64,000 nucleotides of DNA from Lojkania enalia. Lineage: Eukaryota; Ascomycota; Dothideomycetes; Pleosporales. The DNA lies in assembly GCA_010094045.1 (NCBI GenBank), contig ML986679.1, forward strand, positions 65,692 through 129,691, given 5' to 3'. The notes beneath the pieces are model-generated. The model searched no databases and had not been told where the DNA came from. It saw only the letters and a program-made list of their open reading frames with translations. A program made the position numbers and the translations under genes. Positions 46,598-61,600 of the stretch are shown piece by piece. The stretch's first letter is position 1; each line of letters begins with the position of its first letter.

Positions 46598-48233
46598 TTT
46601 AAAGAGAAGATTAACTATAGAAAATTTAACTAGTTATAGGTTAAATAGTACCTTTTTATATACTAGATACTTCAGTATTTATCTACCTTATATACTTAAC
46701 TAGTCTATCTAACCTATTTTAGATCCTAGCCGTAATAAAAGCGCCGTATAAATAAGGTCTTACTAGTACTATAGTATAGTAATTATAACTATTAATAGTA
46801 GCTCTCTAGTATAGCTAAATATAGCGTTAGTTAGTAGGAATAACTGGGGAATATTACTATATCGGAGTTACTATAACTTTATAATACACCTACTACACCT
46901 AGAAGTATATTATACTAAGAAGAAAGACTTATCCTCTTATCTATAAGACTGTAGGAGATAATAGTAGAAACGTTATTATATAAATAGAAGATTCTAAATA
47001 TCTAAACTTTAATTCTAACTAGTTAGTAGATACTAATAGATATTAAGGATAGATAGAAGTTTATATCTCGGTAGTTATAGGGCTTACTAATACTTATATT
47101 ACTTATAGTATAGTATAACTAGTACTAGAGTAGACTAAAATTATAAATTAATTTAATTACGTCTCTTAGTTTATAATTTTAGATACCTACTAGTTTTACT
47201 ATTAGGAAATCCGTATAAATATACCCTAATATATAGTATTAAGATATAGCTATTAGTAAATATTACTAGAATAGTATAAGATTATAATTATATTAAATTA
47301 AGGCCTATAAACCGTTAAATTAGCTTTATAGATTATATAAAAGAGGGTTTATAAAGTATATAATTATTTAAAGATACTAGCTAAGACTCTTATATAATTT
47401 TATTCTCGTTCTAATAGGCGTAAAGGTATATAGTATAAGAATATAGCTTTAGCTATATAAACTCTAAGTCCTATACTACTAGAATAAAATATCGAGATAT
47501 ATTTTAGGGTATAAATATATCTTTATAGTTAGATAGTTTATATAAAGCTATTTAAACTATATATCTATCGTAGTAGTATTAATATATAATATTAATACAG
47601 CCTACATCTCCCTAATTATAGGTTTATAATATATTTAAGGTATAGAAATCTACCTTAAACTCTTCTATTAGCTAAGTAATAGAGAGAAGGATATAAGGAG
47701 CTTTATACCTTCTAAGTAATACTTATTAAACCAACCGTTTCTTAAGAAGTACTAGGTCTTATTAGTACCCTTTAATAATAAGTATCTCTAGTACTACTAT
47801 TAGGAACTACTCTATCTAATATTAAAATATAGTATATATAAATATTACTATATTCTAGAGAACTATTAACTATATTTAAAATATTTTATATAAAGCTAAT
47901 CTTAAAGACTCTTTTAAAGCGATTAATACTACTATATAGGTATATAATACTTCTTATACTATTTTAGCCTATTTCTAATATAATTAGAATATCTTGTTAA
48001 TACTAAAATATAAAGATAATAAAAGTCGTAGTAAAATAAATGTAGAGAAAAAGTATATAAAATATTCTAATACTAGAGAGATATCTTCTATATATAGTCT
48101 ATTTAGTAAGTCGTTCTAAAGTACTCTTAAAACCTAGCTTATATTATTAAGTATAATAGAGAGGATATTTACCTTAGTTATTTATATAAGCTATAAACTT
48201 AGTATTTTTAAAGAGTATAACCGTTATATTATA
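46598..48233. other. RIPped copy B of unassigned flank
   Basis: Corresponds to 39008-40646 of copy A, heavily TA-converted. No gene is readable. Confidence 0.7.
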
Positions 48234-51206
48234 TATTATAGAGATTTTTAGCTAGTCTATCGAGCTGTATTAGATATCGACGTATAATATCACACTCGAT
48301 ATTATACTAGATATTATACTAAATATTAGCTAATATACCCCTTTTTTATATATATAAATATAACCTACTAACTATCTTTAATTAACTAGTTTAGCTTCTT
48401 ATCTCCCTCCCTAAAATAAGATTTGCCTCTTACTATAGTTATAAGCCTAGTTACTATATTAAAATAACTGCAACTTAACCTTTATATATATATATCGCGA
48501 TTAATATTATATCTTTTTTTATTTAGTATTATAATATCGCGATATTATTATCTTTATTATTTACTAACGATTTTTAGGTACTTAACTATTAGAATTATAT
48601 ATAAATTCTATACTTTATAAACCTATTAATATACTATATTATATTTAAAGCTATTTTATTCTCTAGTATTAATATATTCTAGTATATTTCTAGTATTATA
48701 ATAGTTATATACTCCTCTATAGCTATATCTAAAAAGAAGATACTTAGTATTTCTAGTAATTAGAAGGATTAGCTTAAATAGTATAAACTAACAGCTAGTA
48801 GACTAAGAGTATAAGAATATTTAGGTCTAAGTATACCTCTTAAAAAGGTTAAAATCTATAGGCTAGAACCTTCTCTTTCTAATATAGGTAAGTTCCAGAC
48901 CCTAAAAATAAATCTAGAAGGGGAAATAGAAAGATACCCCTCTAATAGAGTTATATATAAGGAGATAACCTTAATATAAATAATAGATTAGAACTAGGTA
49001 AGAGACTAGTATAATTAATAGAAGAAGAATTAAATTAAAATTAATAATACTCTCTATACTATATATAGTAATATTCTAATAATAATATCGCCTTAATATA
49101 AAGTAATACTTAATAATAATATAACTAGCTATAAAATTCTTAGAATTTTATAGGAAAAGTTAGCATCTACTATTAAGTTAAGGGAGTAACTAATCTAGAA
49201 GAAATATTAAGCTCTCCTTAAGTATCTAACTAATAGAGAGGTAGAAAAGTAGCTAAATTAGTAGAATTAGATAATCTATTATACTAAAGCTATTAGCTTA
49301 GTAGAAGTTTAAGGTTTTAGAGTAGAAAAGGATTTTCTTCTAACAGTTGCTAAGAAAGATAAAGTATAGGTACTAATCTATATAGTACTAATTAATACTA
49401 AAAATAAGCTAGGTAGAATTAATTAACCAATTTCTACAATTAAACAATTAGTATACTAATATACTAATTACTATAGATATTTTAATCTATAGAAGATGCT
49501 CGGCTTATTTATAACTTTATAATATCTATTAATTCTTTAAGTAAATTCTAATAGTATTATATAGTAGCTTTAAGAAAAATACGGTTTATAATTATATACT
49601 CTACTACTCTACTTCTATAAGAAGTAGTACTTCTAGAGTAATTGCGAGTATGTAAATAAATCGATTAAGCTACTAAACTAGATACTAGATTAGGAAATAC
49701 TAGAAGCCTAAAATAATATCTTAAATAGAAATAACTAGGTAAAAAAGAATGCCTTAAAGATAAATATAGAAAAATATAAGAAGTTAAAATCCTCGTTTAA
49801 TAGTAAAACTTCTATAAAGGCTGCTAGCTTCTAGGGAAATATTTAGGTAATTTAAAGGGGTAATTTTTTAGCGAGTACTACTCCTAAGAAAGAAAATACT
49901 AGTATTCTAAATTAGTAGATATTTAATCTAGGTTCTAATATCTATATATATAACTCTAAGGCTTTTAGTTATTAGACTACTTAAATAGTAAATTCTAAAG
50001 ATAAAATTACTGTAAAAGGTAGTATATATCCTATATTAAAATAGAGTACTATTATAATTATAATTAATTCTCCTATAGGCCTAAGAAATATTAAGCTAAT
50101 AGAAGTCGCTTATATCTCTTAGTTACTAACTAATATTATAGCCCTAATTAAAAATAGAAAATAGGGTATTTAGTTTAACTTAGGTAGAGATTACTTTTAC
50201 TAGTATAATTACTATAATATCGTTTATTATTTAAAGTTGTTTAATAGCTACTAGCTACTAAATATAGATCTAGTAAAAAGACTTCTACTCGATTTACTTT
50301 CTAGATATAAGACAGTTGTAGTAATTAAAGAAAAGTCTTTCTATCGCTAGTAACTAATATAAATTATTTCTTTAGCTAAAGTATACTAATTATTAAGCTA
50401 CTTACGTAGAAATTTAGTATTAGCCCTATTTTAGGTAGCTAAGAGTATCTAGTTAAGTAATTAGGAAGTACTAGTATAGCGAAATTACTAGATATATATA
50501 TAAGCGAAGTTATTATAGTAGATTAGCTAGTATAGTTAGTTTTATTTAGCTATTAAACTATTTAAGAGAATTGCGATTAATATTATATAACTTTAGAAGG
50601 ACTATAAAAGGTATTATAATAGTAAGAGATATCTATTTTATATAGTTAATTAGGTGTTCTAGTAGTATAAGAGATTTATAATATATAATTAGTTGAAATC
50701 TACTCTTATAAAAGCCTTTAAAATACTATTAACAAAAATTAAATAATAGTATAAAAGAAAGATTATATATATTTATATAGATAATAACTTAAGCTTTTTA
50801 GAACTTATAAAAGTATTATTTAATTAAGAAATTGCGATTAAAGCTCGTACGCCTCGTATATCTAAGTAGAATAGTTTAGTAGAGTAAGTAAGATATTAAA
50901 TTATAACCTATGCACGCGCTTTTATAATAGAAGATAATATCTCTAATAAATACGCTAATAAATTATCTTATATAGTAATATACCTACTTAATAGAACGCT
51001 GATTATAAGCCTTTAATTTAAAACCCTATATAAGGCTATTTTTAACTATAAACTATCTCTTATTTACCTTTAGGTTATAGAATTATAAGTATACATTTTA
51101 GATAAAACTCTACTAAAAGATAATAAACTAGTATTATAGGTACTAATTAAAAAACTCTTATAATATAGAAGTATAAATATATATTAAGTACTAATTCTAA
51201 AACTAA
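48234..51206 (+). mobile_element. Copia-2 copy 1 (5' LTR, gag, integrase), truncated
   Basis: It begins with the Copia-2 LTR start and is collinear with 58228 onward, at about 10 kb offset, up to 51206. There it departs from the other copy (after ctaaaactaaaa). The LTR's right boundary is not resolved; homologous LTR-like sequence runs to about 48.7 kb. Confidence 0.85.
48720..51206 (+). pseudogene. Copia-2 copy 1 gag-integrase relic
   Basis: The plus-strand frame, with stops, gives a gag-like region from about 48.72 kb. A protease/integrase zinc region lies near 50.0-50.3 kb and the integrase core at 50.77-51.1 kb (blocks corresponding to ARALAIEDNIS and YLLNR in copy 2). RT and RNase H are absent because of the break at 51206. 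Confidence 0.72.
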
Positions 51207-51906
51207 AATATAACGGCTTCTAATTAGCTAGGTATAGAATAGGGTAATAACTAAGAGTAATTATATACTGCGAGGGGATTATTCTTATAAACTTATAATA
51301 GAAGTATATAAGTAGAGTATATAAAGAATATTTAAGTTAACTATAAAGAGCTATAGAGATTAGAGTTGTAAAGTTGTTAAATATAATTTAGTTCTCTTAC
51401 TATTCCTTTCTACTTAGTTACTTAGTTAACTAAACTACTAAGTATATTATATATCTTATATTAGTTATATTCTTCTAGCTATATAGAGTTCTAAATCTTA
51501 ATTAGGTCTAGTATAGAGATTTCTATAGAGGTATCTATAATACTATCTTCTCCCTCTAAACTCTTAGCCTAAAAGTTTTTCTATCCTAATCTAATATATA
51601 GTAGGGTTAGTATACTATTTTTATTAAAACTATATATATTTCTAATACCTCCCCTTTATTATTTAACTCTAGGTAGATACTATTATACTAATCGTATAAA
51701 CTATTTAGGCGAGACTATTATACTCTATTTCTAGTATTCCTATAAGAAGTTAACTTATAAAGTAGATAAGAAGGAGATACTTAAAAAGTTATATTATTTA
51801 GAATACCTTTATACTAGTATATATTTATTATATAATATAGATTATAATACTTAGATTACTTGTATATTTCGATCCTATATTACTAGTTCGTTCCTAATCC
51901 TTCCTA
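51207..51906 (+). other. Unassigned RIPped coding-like segment
   Basis: One plus frame stays readable if TAG/TAA are taken as Gln (for example RVIIYCEGIILINL near 51.26 kb and KLFRRDYYTLFLVFL near 51.7 kb). It suggests former coding sequence, but I recognise no domain. It lies between the Copia-2 break and a Gypsy-A LTR. Confidence 0.3.
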
Positions 51907-52184
51907 TATAACGATGCAAAGAAATCGTTCTACGAAAAGCTTCATATACAACCTTATCCTAAAGCTTTTCGCTTATCTTATCCTACCCCCGGTTCTACCC
52001 CTTTTCCCTTCTATATATAGTTGTATACTCCCTTATAAGTAGTTTAGTAGTTCTTCTATATCCTTTCGTATAAGGCCTATAGGTGTTAATAGAATTCCCA
52101 GGTCTCTAATCCTCACGTACTCTTATATACCTCTAAGTAGATTTATACTATATTCGGACCTATTATCTTACCTACGCTATTATA
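51907..52184 (+). repeat. 5' LTR of Gypsy-A copy 5 (278 bp)
   Basis: tataacgatgcaaag start (TGTAACGATGCAAAG in the solo LTR) and tattata end. Confidence 0.9.
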
Positions 52185-52849
52185 TTATATAGAAGAATTT
52201 AATACTACTAGTAATAGCCTTTTTAATAATATCGCATCGATTATTTATTTAATTATATCTAAGTCTAAAATATACCTAATTTAGTTTAGATTATAATATT
52301 TATATACCGTTATATTAAATTATTTAGTTATCTAGATAGAATCTTAAAGACCTTCTATTAACTAAAACCTTTAAATTTAGAACTTCCTATCTCCTATAAT
52401 TAAGATTGCTTTTAGAAAAGCCACGTAGAGTACGCCTAGGTAGAAACTTAGAGACTATTAATAACCTATTAGAATTAGAGGTAACTGCTAATATCTAACT
52501 ATAATTTACCTTCTAATTCCTATACTGGAATTAATATACGTATAAGTCGTAGTAAGAGTAAGCTTCTATCTACGCGTGTAGAACAACTATTACCTCCTAT
52601 AAGGGGCCCTATAACAGGTAGACCCCTCTCTATAGGGCCTATAATAAAGAACCTATTTAATTTAGAGGAAAATTAGAGTAAATTAACCTTTAAGAAATAA
52701 ATTATAATTTTATAAGAGGAGATTATACGCTTAATATAATAAAGAACTATTAGTCCTAATTAACCTCTATAAACTACTAAATTAGAACTAATAATATACT
52801 AGAAAACTTTTATAACTCCCCTAGTAAGAAACTTCTTAACTACCCTTAA

Positions 52850-55800
52850 GCCCCCTTAAGCCTACCTTACTAAATATATACCTAAGATTAAAAGTTTTAT
52901 AGATAGTAGTAAACCTATATTTAAATAATAGCGAGCCTTAATTCTAGACTAACTTAAGATTAATATAGATTACTATCTAATAGAGTATATATATATAGTA
53001 TTAGTATAGAAATATACCTCTAGTACTGTAAAAGAGTATCTAGAGCTAAAATACCTAGCTAAATTAGACTAGTATCGGTTTAAAAATGCTAAAGAAATAA
53101 TTTTACTTCTATAATTATATTTTATTATAGATAATAAAAAGATAGAGGTATAATAGACGTTTTAGGTCTTAAGGATAAATAAGGGAGAAGTATTCTCAAC
53201 TTTTAAAGCTTACTTTATTAGTATAGCTATTAGGGGATGTGTATTCTAATCTAAGTAGTTCTTCTACCTATAGAATAAGATTCTCTCCAGCCTAAGGATA
53301 CTAAACCTTAGCTTTAAACTTATATAGAAAGGCTCTTTTAATACTATAATCGCCTACTTAACAGCCTATAATATAGAAAGGAGAAGCGTTTCTAGCCTTC
53401 TAGAACGAACTGTTAGCCTATAGGTTGCAGCTAAAATAAATTCGGATTAATATCGGAAGGTTTCTAAGAGTATATCTAAAGTAACCTATAATCTAATACT
53501 ATTCCAATCTACTCTAGTATTAATACCTTATTCTACTACAATTGCTCTCTAATAATCTAGTAAAACTCTTGTACCTAAAAGGTATATAACTCTAGGTAAT
53601 TACTATAACTATAATAAACTAGAATACTTTATAAATAAATATATAGTCTTTAAAATATAAGAGATAGAGGTTAAATAAGAGAAGATTAAAGAAGAAGAGT
53701 TCCTAGATATAAATAAGTACTACCTAGATAGTTCTTAAATAGGAAATAGAGATATCTAGAAAAACTTTCTATCTTAGACTTAAATAAGTATAACTTATTA
53801 AACATCAATTTATTATATTTATTTAGAGGAAAGTACTTCTAAATTCCTACTATTCTATATTTAAAAGGTATTAGTATACAACTAAACACTTTTATTAATA
53901 TAGGCGCCTAAAGCTTCCTATTCCTTAATTCTATAGTAGCTAGATTACTCTTCTAAACTCTATATATATTAATACAGCACTTATCCTTTAAAATTACTAT
54001 TAAAGGTTTTTAGGACTAAATCTAAACTCTAGTTAATTAGTATATCTACTTATACCTATAAATTAATAAGAGAACTATCTAAAACTACCTATTTATTATT
54101 ATAGATCTAAGTACTTAAGATTATATTATTAGTATTAAATAGTTATATTATTTTTAACTCTAGCTAGATACGGATAAGAATCGGATTATATAGCCCTCTA
54201 AGTATTCTACTACTTATAATTCTTTACCTCCTCTTCTTATATAATTAACTCAGCTAGCATATAATAAGGAAGTAGAGTTAGATATCCAGCAACACGACGC
54301 TCTATAGGAAAAGAACTAGTATTAGCAGTCCCGTAGTTTAACTATCTATTATATTAAGAGTCTACTAAAACTACTAAAACTATATTAGTCTTTTATAGCC
54401 TATAATCTAAATAAGCTTAAAGCTCCTATATACCTATATAAAATAAAGTCCGAACCTAATCTAAAGAAAGTCTATTCTCCTATTATTGCTCTTATCTTAG
54501 CTAATACTTTCTACTTTAATATAAAGAGGAAAGAGAACGAGTTTTTCTCTACGTCTCTATACAAAATTAAGCGGCTGATTAAAGATAAGTAAACTCTAGA
54601 ACTAGAAGATAAGGCTAAAAATAAAGTACTAGTAAATCTCTAATTACTATCTAAATACTATAAGTATTAGGATATATTTAGTAAAACTGCAGCTTATTAA
54701 TTACTAGAATACTACCCTTATAATTATAAGATTATCTTTATAGAACCCTTTTCTAATAGTTATAGCCCGTTATATAAGTAGAATATTAAGGAGCTGGAGG
54801 CAACTAAAAAGTATATTATAGATAATCTATAGTATAGGTATATTAAGTAGAGTTAGAACTCTTTCGTATCTCTAATCCTTTATATCTATAAATCTAATAG
54901 CAACCTACGTATCTATATAGATTATTATAAACTTAATACTCTTACCTATAAAAATGTATATCCGATACCGTGTATAGATAAACTTCTATCTAAACTTACT
55001 AAGGTAGTAATTTTTACTAAGTTTAATATTCGTGCGGCCTTTAATAAGATTAGAATAGACTCTAGTTTTAAGAAATATACTACTTTTTAGACTCGATATA
55101 GAACCTATAAGTATAAAATTCTATCTTTTAGATTATATAATAGTCTAGCAACTTACTAGTACTATATAAACGATATACTAATCGACTATCTAGATAACTT
55201 CTATATTACTTATCTAGATAATATCTTTATCTACTTAAAAGACGAGGCGATATATACTATCTATATTAAGAAAGTTCTTAAGAGATTACGTTAAGTAGGG
55301 TTATAAGTTAATATTAAGAAGAGCGAATTCTATGTTACCCGAACTAAATACCTTAGCTACATCCTCTTAAATAAAGGCCTTAAGGTTAATCTAGAGAAGG
55401 TAGAAGTACTATATAACTAGCAACTACCTACTACTATAACAGGTGTAAAATCCTTCTTAGGTTTTACTAGATTCTATTAACAGTTTATACTAGAATTCTC
55501 GCGTGTTATAAAGCTAATTATCGTATTATAGAATTCTATAACCTCTTTTATATAGATTTTAGAATATAATATTACCTTTAAGAAATTAAAGTTAGCCCTA
55601 TTAAGTATACCTATACTCTACTACTTTAACCCTATATTAGAAACAAAAATGGAAACTAATACCTCTAATAGAGTAGTTATAGGAGTACTATTATAGAAAT
55701 ATTCTAACAGAAAATAGTACCCTATAGCGTTCTATAGTAAGATTCTATCCGGTTTAGAACTAAACTAGGAGATTTATAATAAGGAACTATTCGCAATCGT

Positions 55801-57900
55801 TACTATATTTAAGTAATAGAGGGTAGAACTTACTTTAGTAGCTACTAGAATTCTAGTATATACTAATCATTACTTACTTAAATATTTTATAACTATAAAG
55901 ATACTTAATACTTGTTAAGTTTATTAGACTAAGAAATTAGCTTAGTATTAGTTCCGAATCGAGTATACTCTAGGTAAGAATAATATTAGAGTAGATATCC
56001 TTAGTTATTGTAAATAAGATATAGAAAACTTAAAAGCAGCTTAAACTAATAACCGGTTAAAAGTCCTATTTAGACTATATTAACTTTACCCCCGAATTAA
56101 TACTAAATTAGCCTAGTCCTATATTATCTAAATAATAATTTAAGTAGCTATACTAAATATTATTAAAGGCTAGAAGTAGATTATATTACTAGACTCTCTA
56201 GAGTTAATTAACGTATTACTATAGGAAAACCGAGCCTCCTTCGCGTAGGAACGTACCCTTTTATTCTATAAGTATTAGATAGAGAATAGACTACTCCTCT
56301 ACGATAATTACTTATATATTCTATTAGATTTAGGCCTTTATATACGGCTTATATAAGAGACTTATAACTAAGTATCCTCTATATACTTAAGTACTACTAA
56401 AACCTATCAGTTACTATCCTAGAAGTACTACTAGAAGGGTATAGAAGCTACTTACAAACGATATATATAGAATTATATTCTATACTATAAAGCTTATCTA
56501 ATATAAACCCGAACTCTAGATTTTATCTACCTACTTCCTATACTAAATTAACTAATATAGTACCTATATATTAATTTTAAGAATTTTCCTATAGATAAGT
56601 CCGGATACAATTAGATTATAGTAGTAATTAATCGCCTGTCTAAATAAGTGGTGTCTATCTCCTACTATTATATAATTAACGCAAGGGGAATAGCCGAATT
56701 ATTTATTTAATAGGTATACTGCTTTAGCTATACGCCTAAAACTATTATTTTAGACTAAAAACCTTAGTTTATATCTAGTTTTTAGTCCGAATTCTACTGT
56801 ATTTTAGGCGTAAAGATTAAACTATCTACTACTTATTATAAAGAGACTAATAGATAGATAGAGATTATAAATAAGTATATTAATTAGAGACTGCGCCCTT
56901 TTATATCCTTCTACTAAAACAACTAGAGTTTTCTATTACCTATAATCGACCAAGTATAAGCAACTCTACTCTATATAACTATTAGAATATCCCTATATCA
57001 GATCCTATACAAATCTAAGCCCTATTAGAGTTAGAATTAGAAATATTCTATTAATTCTATTACTATAATAGACAAATTAAATTGTAAGAATATCTTAGCT
57101 CTAGTAACTCGTATATATATAGCCTAGGAAACTGTAAAGGCTAATATTAAGAAGACTTAGAATCGTATATAATCTATTATTAACTATTACTAGTAACCGA
57201 TTAATTAGTAGATTAGTAATATAGTCTACCTAAATACTAAAAATCTTACGGTCTAGAGACCGAGCTGAAAGCTATCTAATTAATAGAAGGGCTCTTTTAA
57301 AGTACTAGAATAGGTTAGAAACTTATACTATTTATAGCTACCCCTAAAGTTAAGAATATATAATATCTTCGTACTAAACCTACTATATAAAAACCCCTAG
57401 AACCCTCTACTAGGGTAAAAAGCTCCAAAACCACCCGCTATTACTATTAAGAGGGTAGAAGAGTAGGAGGTTAAGGAAATACTAGCTAGTAAGCTATATT
57501 ATAAGACCCTTAAATACCGTATAAAATAGGTAGGATATAATTCCAACCTAGTCTAGTATAAAGTCTTAAATTTTATAGGTTCGCTTTATAAGCTAAGAGC
57601 TTTTTATAATAAGTATCTAAATTAGCTAGAACTTCTAAAAACTCTAACTAAATAGATTAAAATATATAAGAATAGTATAGAGAATATAGATTATCTAATA
57701 GACGATAATATATAAAAGTTAAGTAGTAGATTTTAAAAAAAAAAACTAAAGTATAGGCCTAAAATTACTCCTCTATAGAATCTAGAGGGTCTAATAGTAG
57801 GCTGTTAGATACCTCCCTAGTCTTCTCCTCCTCTACTTTTCTTCCTCTTTCTTCCCTCCGGACTCCCCTTAAACCTCCTCTACCTTATTTTTAGCCGCCC
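52850..57900 (+). pseudogene. Gypsy-A copy 5 gag-pol relic with chromodomain
   Basis: Gag spans about 52.85-53.75 kb, with a zinc knuckle near 53.59-53.64 kb whose Cys/His ligands are Tyr. RT has Y-L-D-N at 55211-55222. Integrase occupies about 56.1-57.0 kb. The C-terminal chromodomain lies near 57.45-57.62 kb and reads VKEILASKLYYKTLKYRIK then VGYNSNLV, followed by LYKLRAFYNKYLN. This matches the E-I-L-x-x-R...YxVKWxGY...P pattern of chromoviruses. Stops occur throughout. A Ser/Pro-rich tail follows the chromodomain to about 57.9 kb. Confidence 0.85.
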
Positions 57901-58689
57901 GAGAGCGCCGCGATATTAGCTTAAAAGCTAGATATTAGAACCTCTAAAGCTAAAACCTGATAGAGTAACTTAGTACTCTAGTAGAATAAAGCTACCTAGA
58001 TACTAGCTGTAAGAAGACTATCTTCCTAACTCCTTACAACCTAGGCTATAAGTACTAGACTATAAGCGGACTCTAAAATAGCCTCGAAGGCTACCTTTTT
58101 ATCCTCCTTATCCCCTATATATTAGGCTACTACCTATAGTTTAAGATGGCTCTAGAGGACTAGAAACTCCTCTTTATAGTAGAAGGGGATCTATAAGTAC
58201 GTTAGTAATAAGTACCCTACTAATATTTGTTATAGGGATTTTCGGCTAGTCTACCAAGCTGTATTAGATATCGACGTACGATATTATAGTCGATATTACG
58301 CTAGATATTACGCTAGATATTAGCTAATATACCCCTTTTTCATGTATATAAATATAGCCCGCTAGCTATCTTCAATTAACAAGTTCAGCTCCTTATCTCC
58401 CTCCCTAAGATAAGATTCGCCTCTTACTATAGTTATAAGCCCAGTTATTATACTAAAATAGCTACAACTTAATTTATATATTACGATCGATATCGCTTCT
58501 TTTTATTTAGTATTATAATATCGCGATATTATTATCTTTATTATTTACTAACGATCTTTAAGTACTTAGCTATTAGAATTACGTATAAATTCTATACTTT
58601 ATAAGCCTATTAATATACTATATCGTGTTTAAGGCTATTTTATTCTCTAGTATTAATATATTCTAGTATATTTCTAGTATTATAACGGT

Positions 58690-61600
58690 TGCATACTCCT
58701 CTATAGCTATATTTAAGAAGAAGATACTTAGTACCTCTAGTAATTAGGAGGATTAGCTTAAGCAGTATAAACTAATAGCTAGTAGGCTAAGAGTATAGGA
58801 ATATTTAGATCTAAGTATACTTCTTAAAGAGGTTAAAATCTATAGGCTAGAACCTCCCCTCTCTAATATAGGTAAGTTCCGGACCCTAAAGATAAATCTA
58901 GAAGGGGAAATAGAAAAATACCCCTCTAGTAGAGTTATATATAAGGAGATAACCTTAATATAAATAATAGATTGGAACTAGGCAAGGAACTAGTATAACT
59001 AATAGAGGAAGGATTAGATTAAGATTAATAATACTCTCCGTACTATATATAGTAATATCCTAACGATAATATCGCCTTAATATAAAGTAATATTTAGTAA
59101 TAATATAACCAGCTATAAAATTCTTAGAATCTTATAGGAAAAGTTAGCGCCTACTATTAAGTCGAGGGAGTAACTAATTTAGAAGGAATATTAAGCTCTC
59201 CTCAAGTACCTAACTAATAGAGAGGTAGAGAAGTAGCTAAATTAGTAGAATTAGGTAATCTATTATACTAAGGCTGCTAGCTTAGCAGAAGTTTAGGGCC
59301 TTAGAGTAGAAAAGGATTTTCTTCTAATAGTTGTTAAGAAAGATAAGGTGTAGGCGCTAATCTATATAGTACCAATTAACGCTAAAAATAAGCTAGGTAG
59401 GATTAATCAACCAATTCCTACAATTAAACAATTAGTATACTAATATACTAATTACTATAGATATTTTAATATATAGAAGGCGCTCAGCTCGTTTACAGCT
59501 TTATAATATCTATTAATTCTTCAAGTAAATTCTAATAGTATTATATAGTAGTCTTAAGAAAAATCCGGTTCGCGATCGCGTACTCTACTACCCTACTTCT
59601 ATAAGAAGCGGCACTTCTAGAGTAATTGCAAGTATGTAAACGAATCGATTAGGCTACTAAACTAGGTACTAGATTAGGAAATACTAAAAGCCTAAGATAA
59701 TATCTTAAATAGGAATAACTAGAGGAAAAAGAATACTCTAAAGGTAAATATAGAAAAATATAAGAAGTTGAAATCCTCGTTTAATAGTAAAGCCTCTATA
59801 AAGGCTACTAGCCTCTAGGGAAATATCTAGGTAATTTAAAGGGGCAATTTTTCAGCAAGTACTACTCCTGAGAAAGAAGAGACTAGTATCCTAAATCGGT
59901 AGATATTTAATCTAGGTTCTAATATTTATATATATAACTCTAAAACTTTTAGTTAGTAAATTACTTAGATAGTAAATTCTAAAGATAAAATTGCTATAGA
60001 AGGCAGTATATATTCTATATTAGAATAGGGTACTATCGCAATTATAATTAATTCTCCTATAGGCCTAAAAGATATTAAGCTGATAGAAGTCGCTTACATC
60101 CCTTAATTACTAACTAATATAATAGCCCTAATTAGAAATAGGGAATAGGGTATCTAGTTCGACTTAGGTAGAGATTACCTTTACTAGTATAATTACTATA
60201 ATATTGTTTATTATTTAGAGTTGTTTAACAGCTACTAGCTACTAGATATAGATCTAGTAAAAAGGCCTCTACTCGATTTACTTTCTAGATATAAGACAGT
60301 TATAGTAATTAAGAAAAAGCTCTTCTATCGCCAGCAACTAATATAAATTATTTCTTCAGCTAAAGTATACTAATTATTAAACTACCTAAATAGAGATTTA
60401 GTATTAGCTCTGCTTTAAGCAGCTAAGGGTATCTAGTTAAGTAATTAGGAAGCACCAGTATAGTAAGATTGCTAGATATATATACAAGCGAAGTTATTAT
60501 AGTAGATTAGCTAGTATAGTTAGCTTTATCTAGCTACTAAACTATTCGAGAGAATTGCGATTAATATTATATAACTTTAGAAGGACCGTAAGAGGTATTA
60601 TAATAGTAAGAGATACCTATTTTATATAGTTAATTAGGTGTTCTAGTAGTATAAGAGATTTACAATATATAATTAGTTAAAATCTACCCTTATAAAAGCC
60701 TTTAAAATACTATTAGTAAAAATTAAATAATAGTATAAAAGAAAGATTATATATATCTATATAGATAACAACTTAAGCTTTTTAGAACTTATAGAAGTAT
60801 TACTTAATTAAGGGATTATAATTAAAGCTCGCGCGCCTCGTACGCCTAAGTAGAATAGCCTAGCAGAATAAGTAGGATACTAAATTATAACCCGCGCGCG
60901 CGCTCTCGCGATAGAAGATAATATCTCTAATAAATACGCTAATAAATTAGCTTATACGGTAATATACCTACTTAATAGAATGCTAATTGCAAGCCTTCGA
61001 TTTAAAACCCTATATAAGGCTGTTTTTAGCTATAAACTATCTTTTACTTACCTTTAGATTATAGAATCGCGAGTGTATATTTTAGATAAAACTCTATTAA
61101 AAGGTAATAAACTGGCGTTGCGGGTACTAATTAGGAAACTCTTATAATACAGGAGTACGAATATATACTAAGTGTTAATTCTAAAACTAAAACGGGTACT
61201 TAATACTAGAAACGTTATATTTAGCAATATTATATCTAGTAAGGAGGAGGAATATCCGCTAAAAGAATCTCTAGAGAAGATTCTTTTTTTAATTAATAAT
61301 ATTAAGAGCTCTATCGATAGTAGTAATAATAAAACGATTGAAGTTGTAGAAGCGATCTACAAGAATCGGCTGCCTAATTAAGATATTCCTACTGAGTTAG
61401 TAGGCAATTTAATTAGTAAGAAGGCTTATTAGTAGGAGAATACTATTTTTAAAGAATAAATCGACGATATTACTAGTAATTAGGGACTTCTAACGCTAGA
61501 ATTAATACTAGCGCTAGCGCTAAAGAATTAGGATACCCCTGTAGTATTACTAGTAGATAGTAAGAATACTGCGTTTAGCGATAATTTGCTATAAAGATAG

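Larger units (their letters stand above)
40754..48339. repeat. Tandem duplication, copy B (RIPped, split by Copia-1)
   Basis: This is the second copy of the 2.48-kb unit: 40754-40801, then Copia-1 with its target duplication, then 45916 to about 48339. It is saturated with transitions and has lost nearly all codons of the membrane protein gene. Confidence 0.9.
51907..58227 (+). mobile_element. Gypsy-A copy 5, nearly full length, 3' end missing
   Basis: The 5' LTR is at 51907-52184, followed by gag, protease, RT, integrase, chromodomain and tail. The copy is cut at 58227 by the start of Copia-2, so the 3' LTR and roughly 600 bp of the 3' region (by comparison with copy 1) are absent. It is the best single copy for reading the family's domain order. 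Confidence 0.9.
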
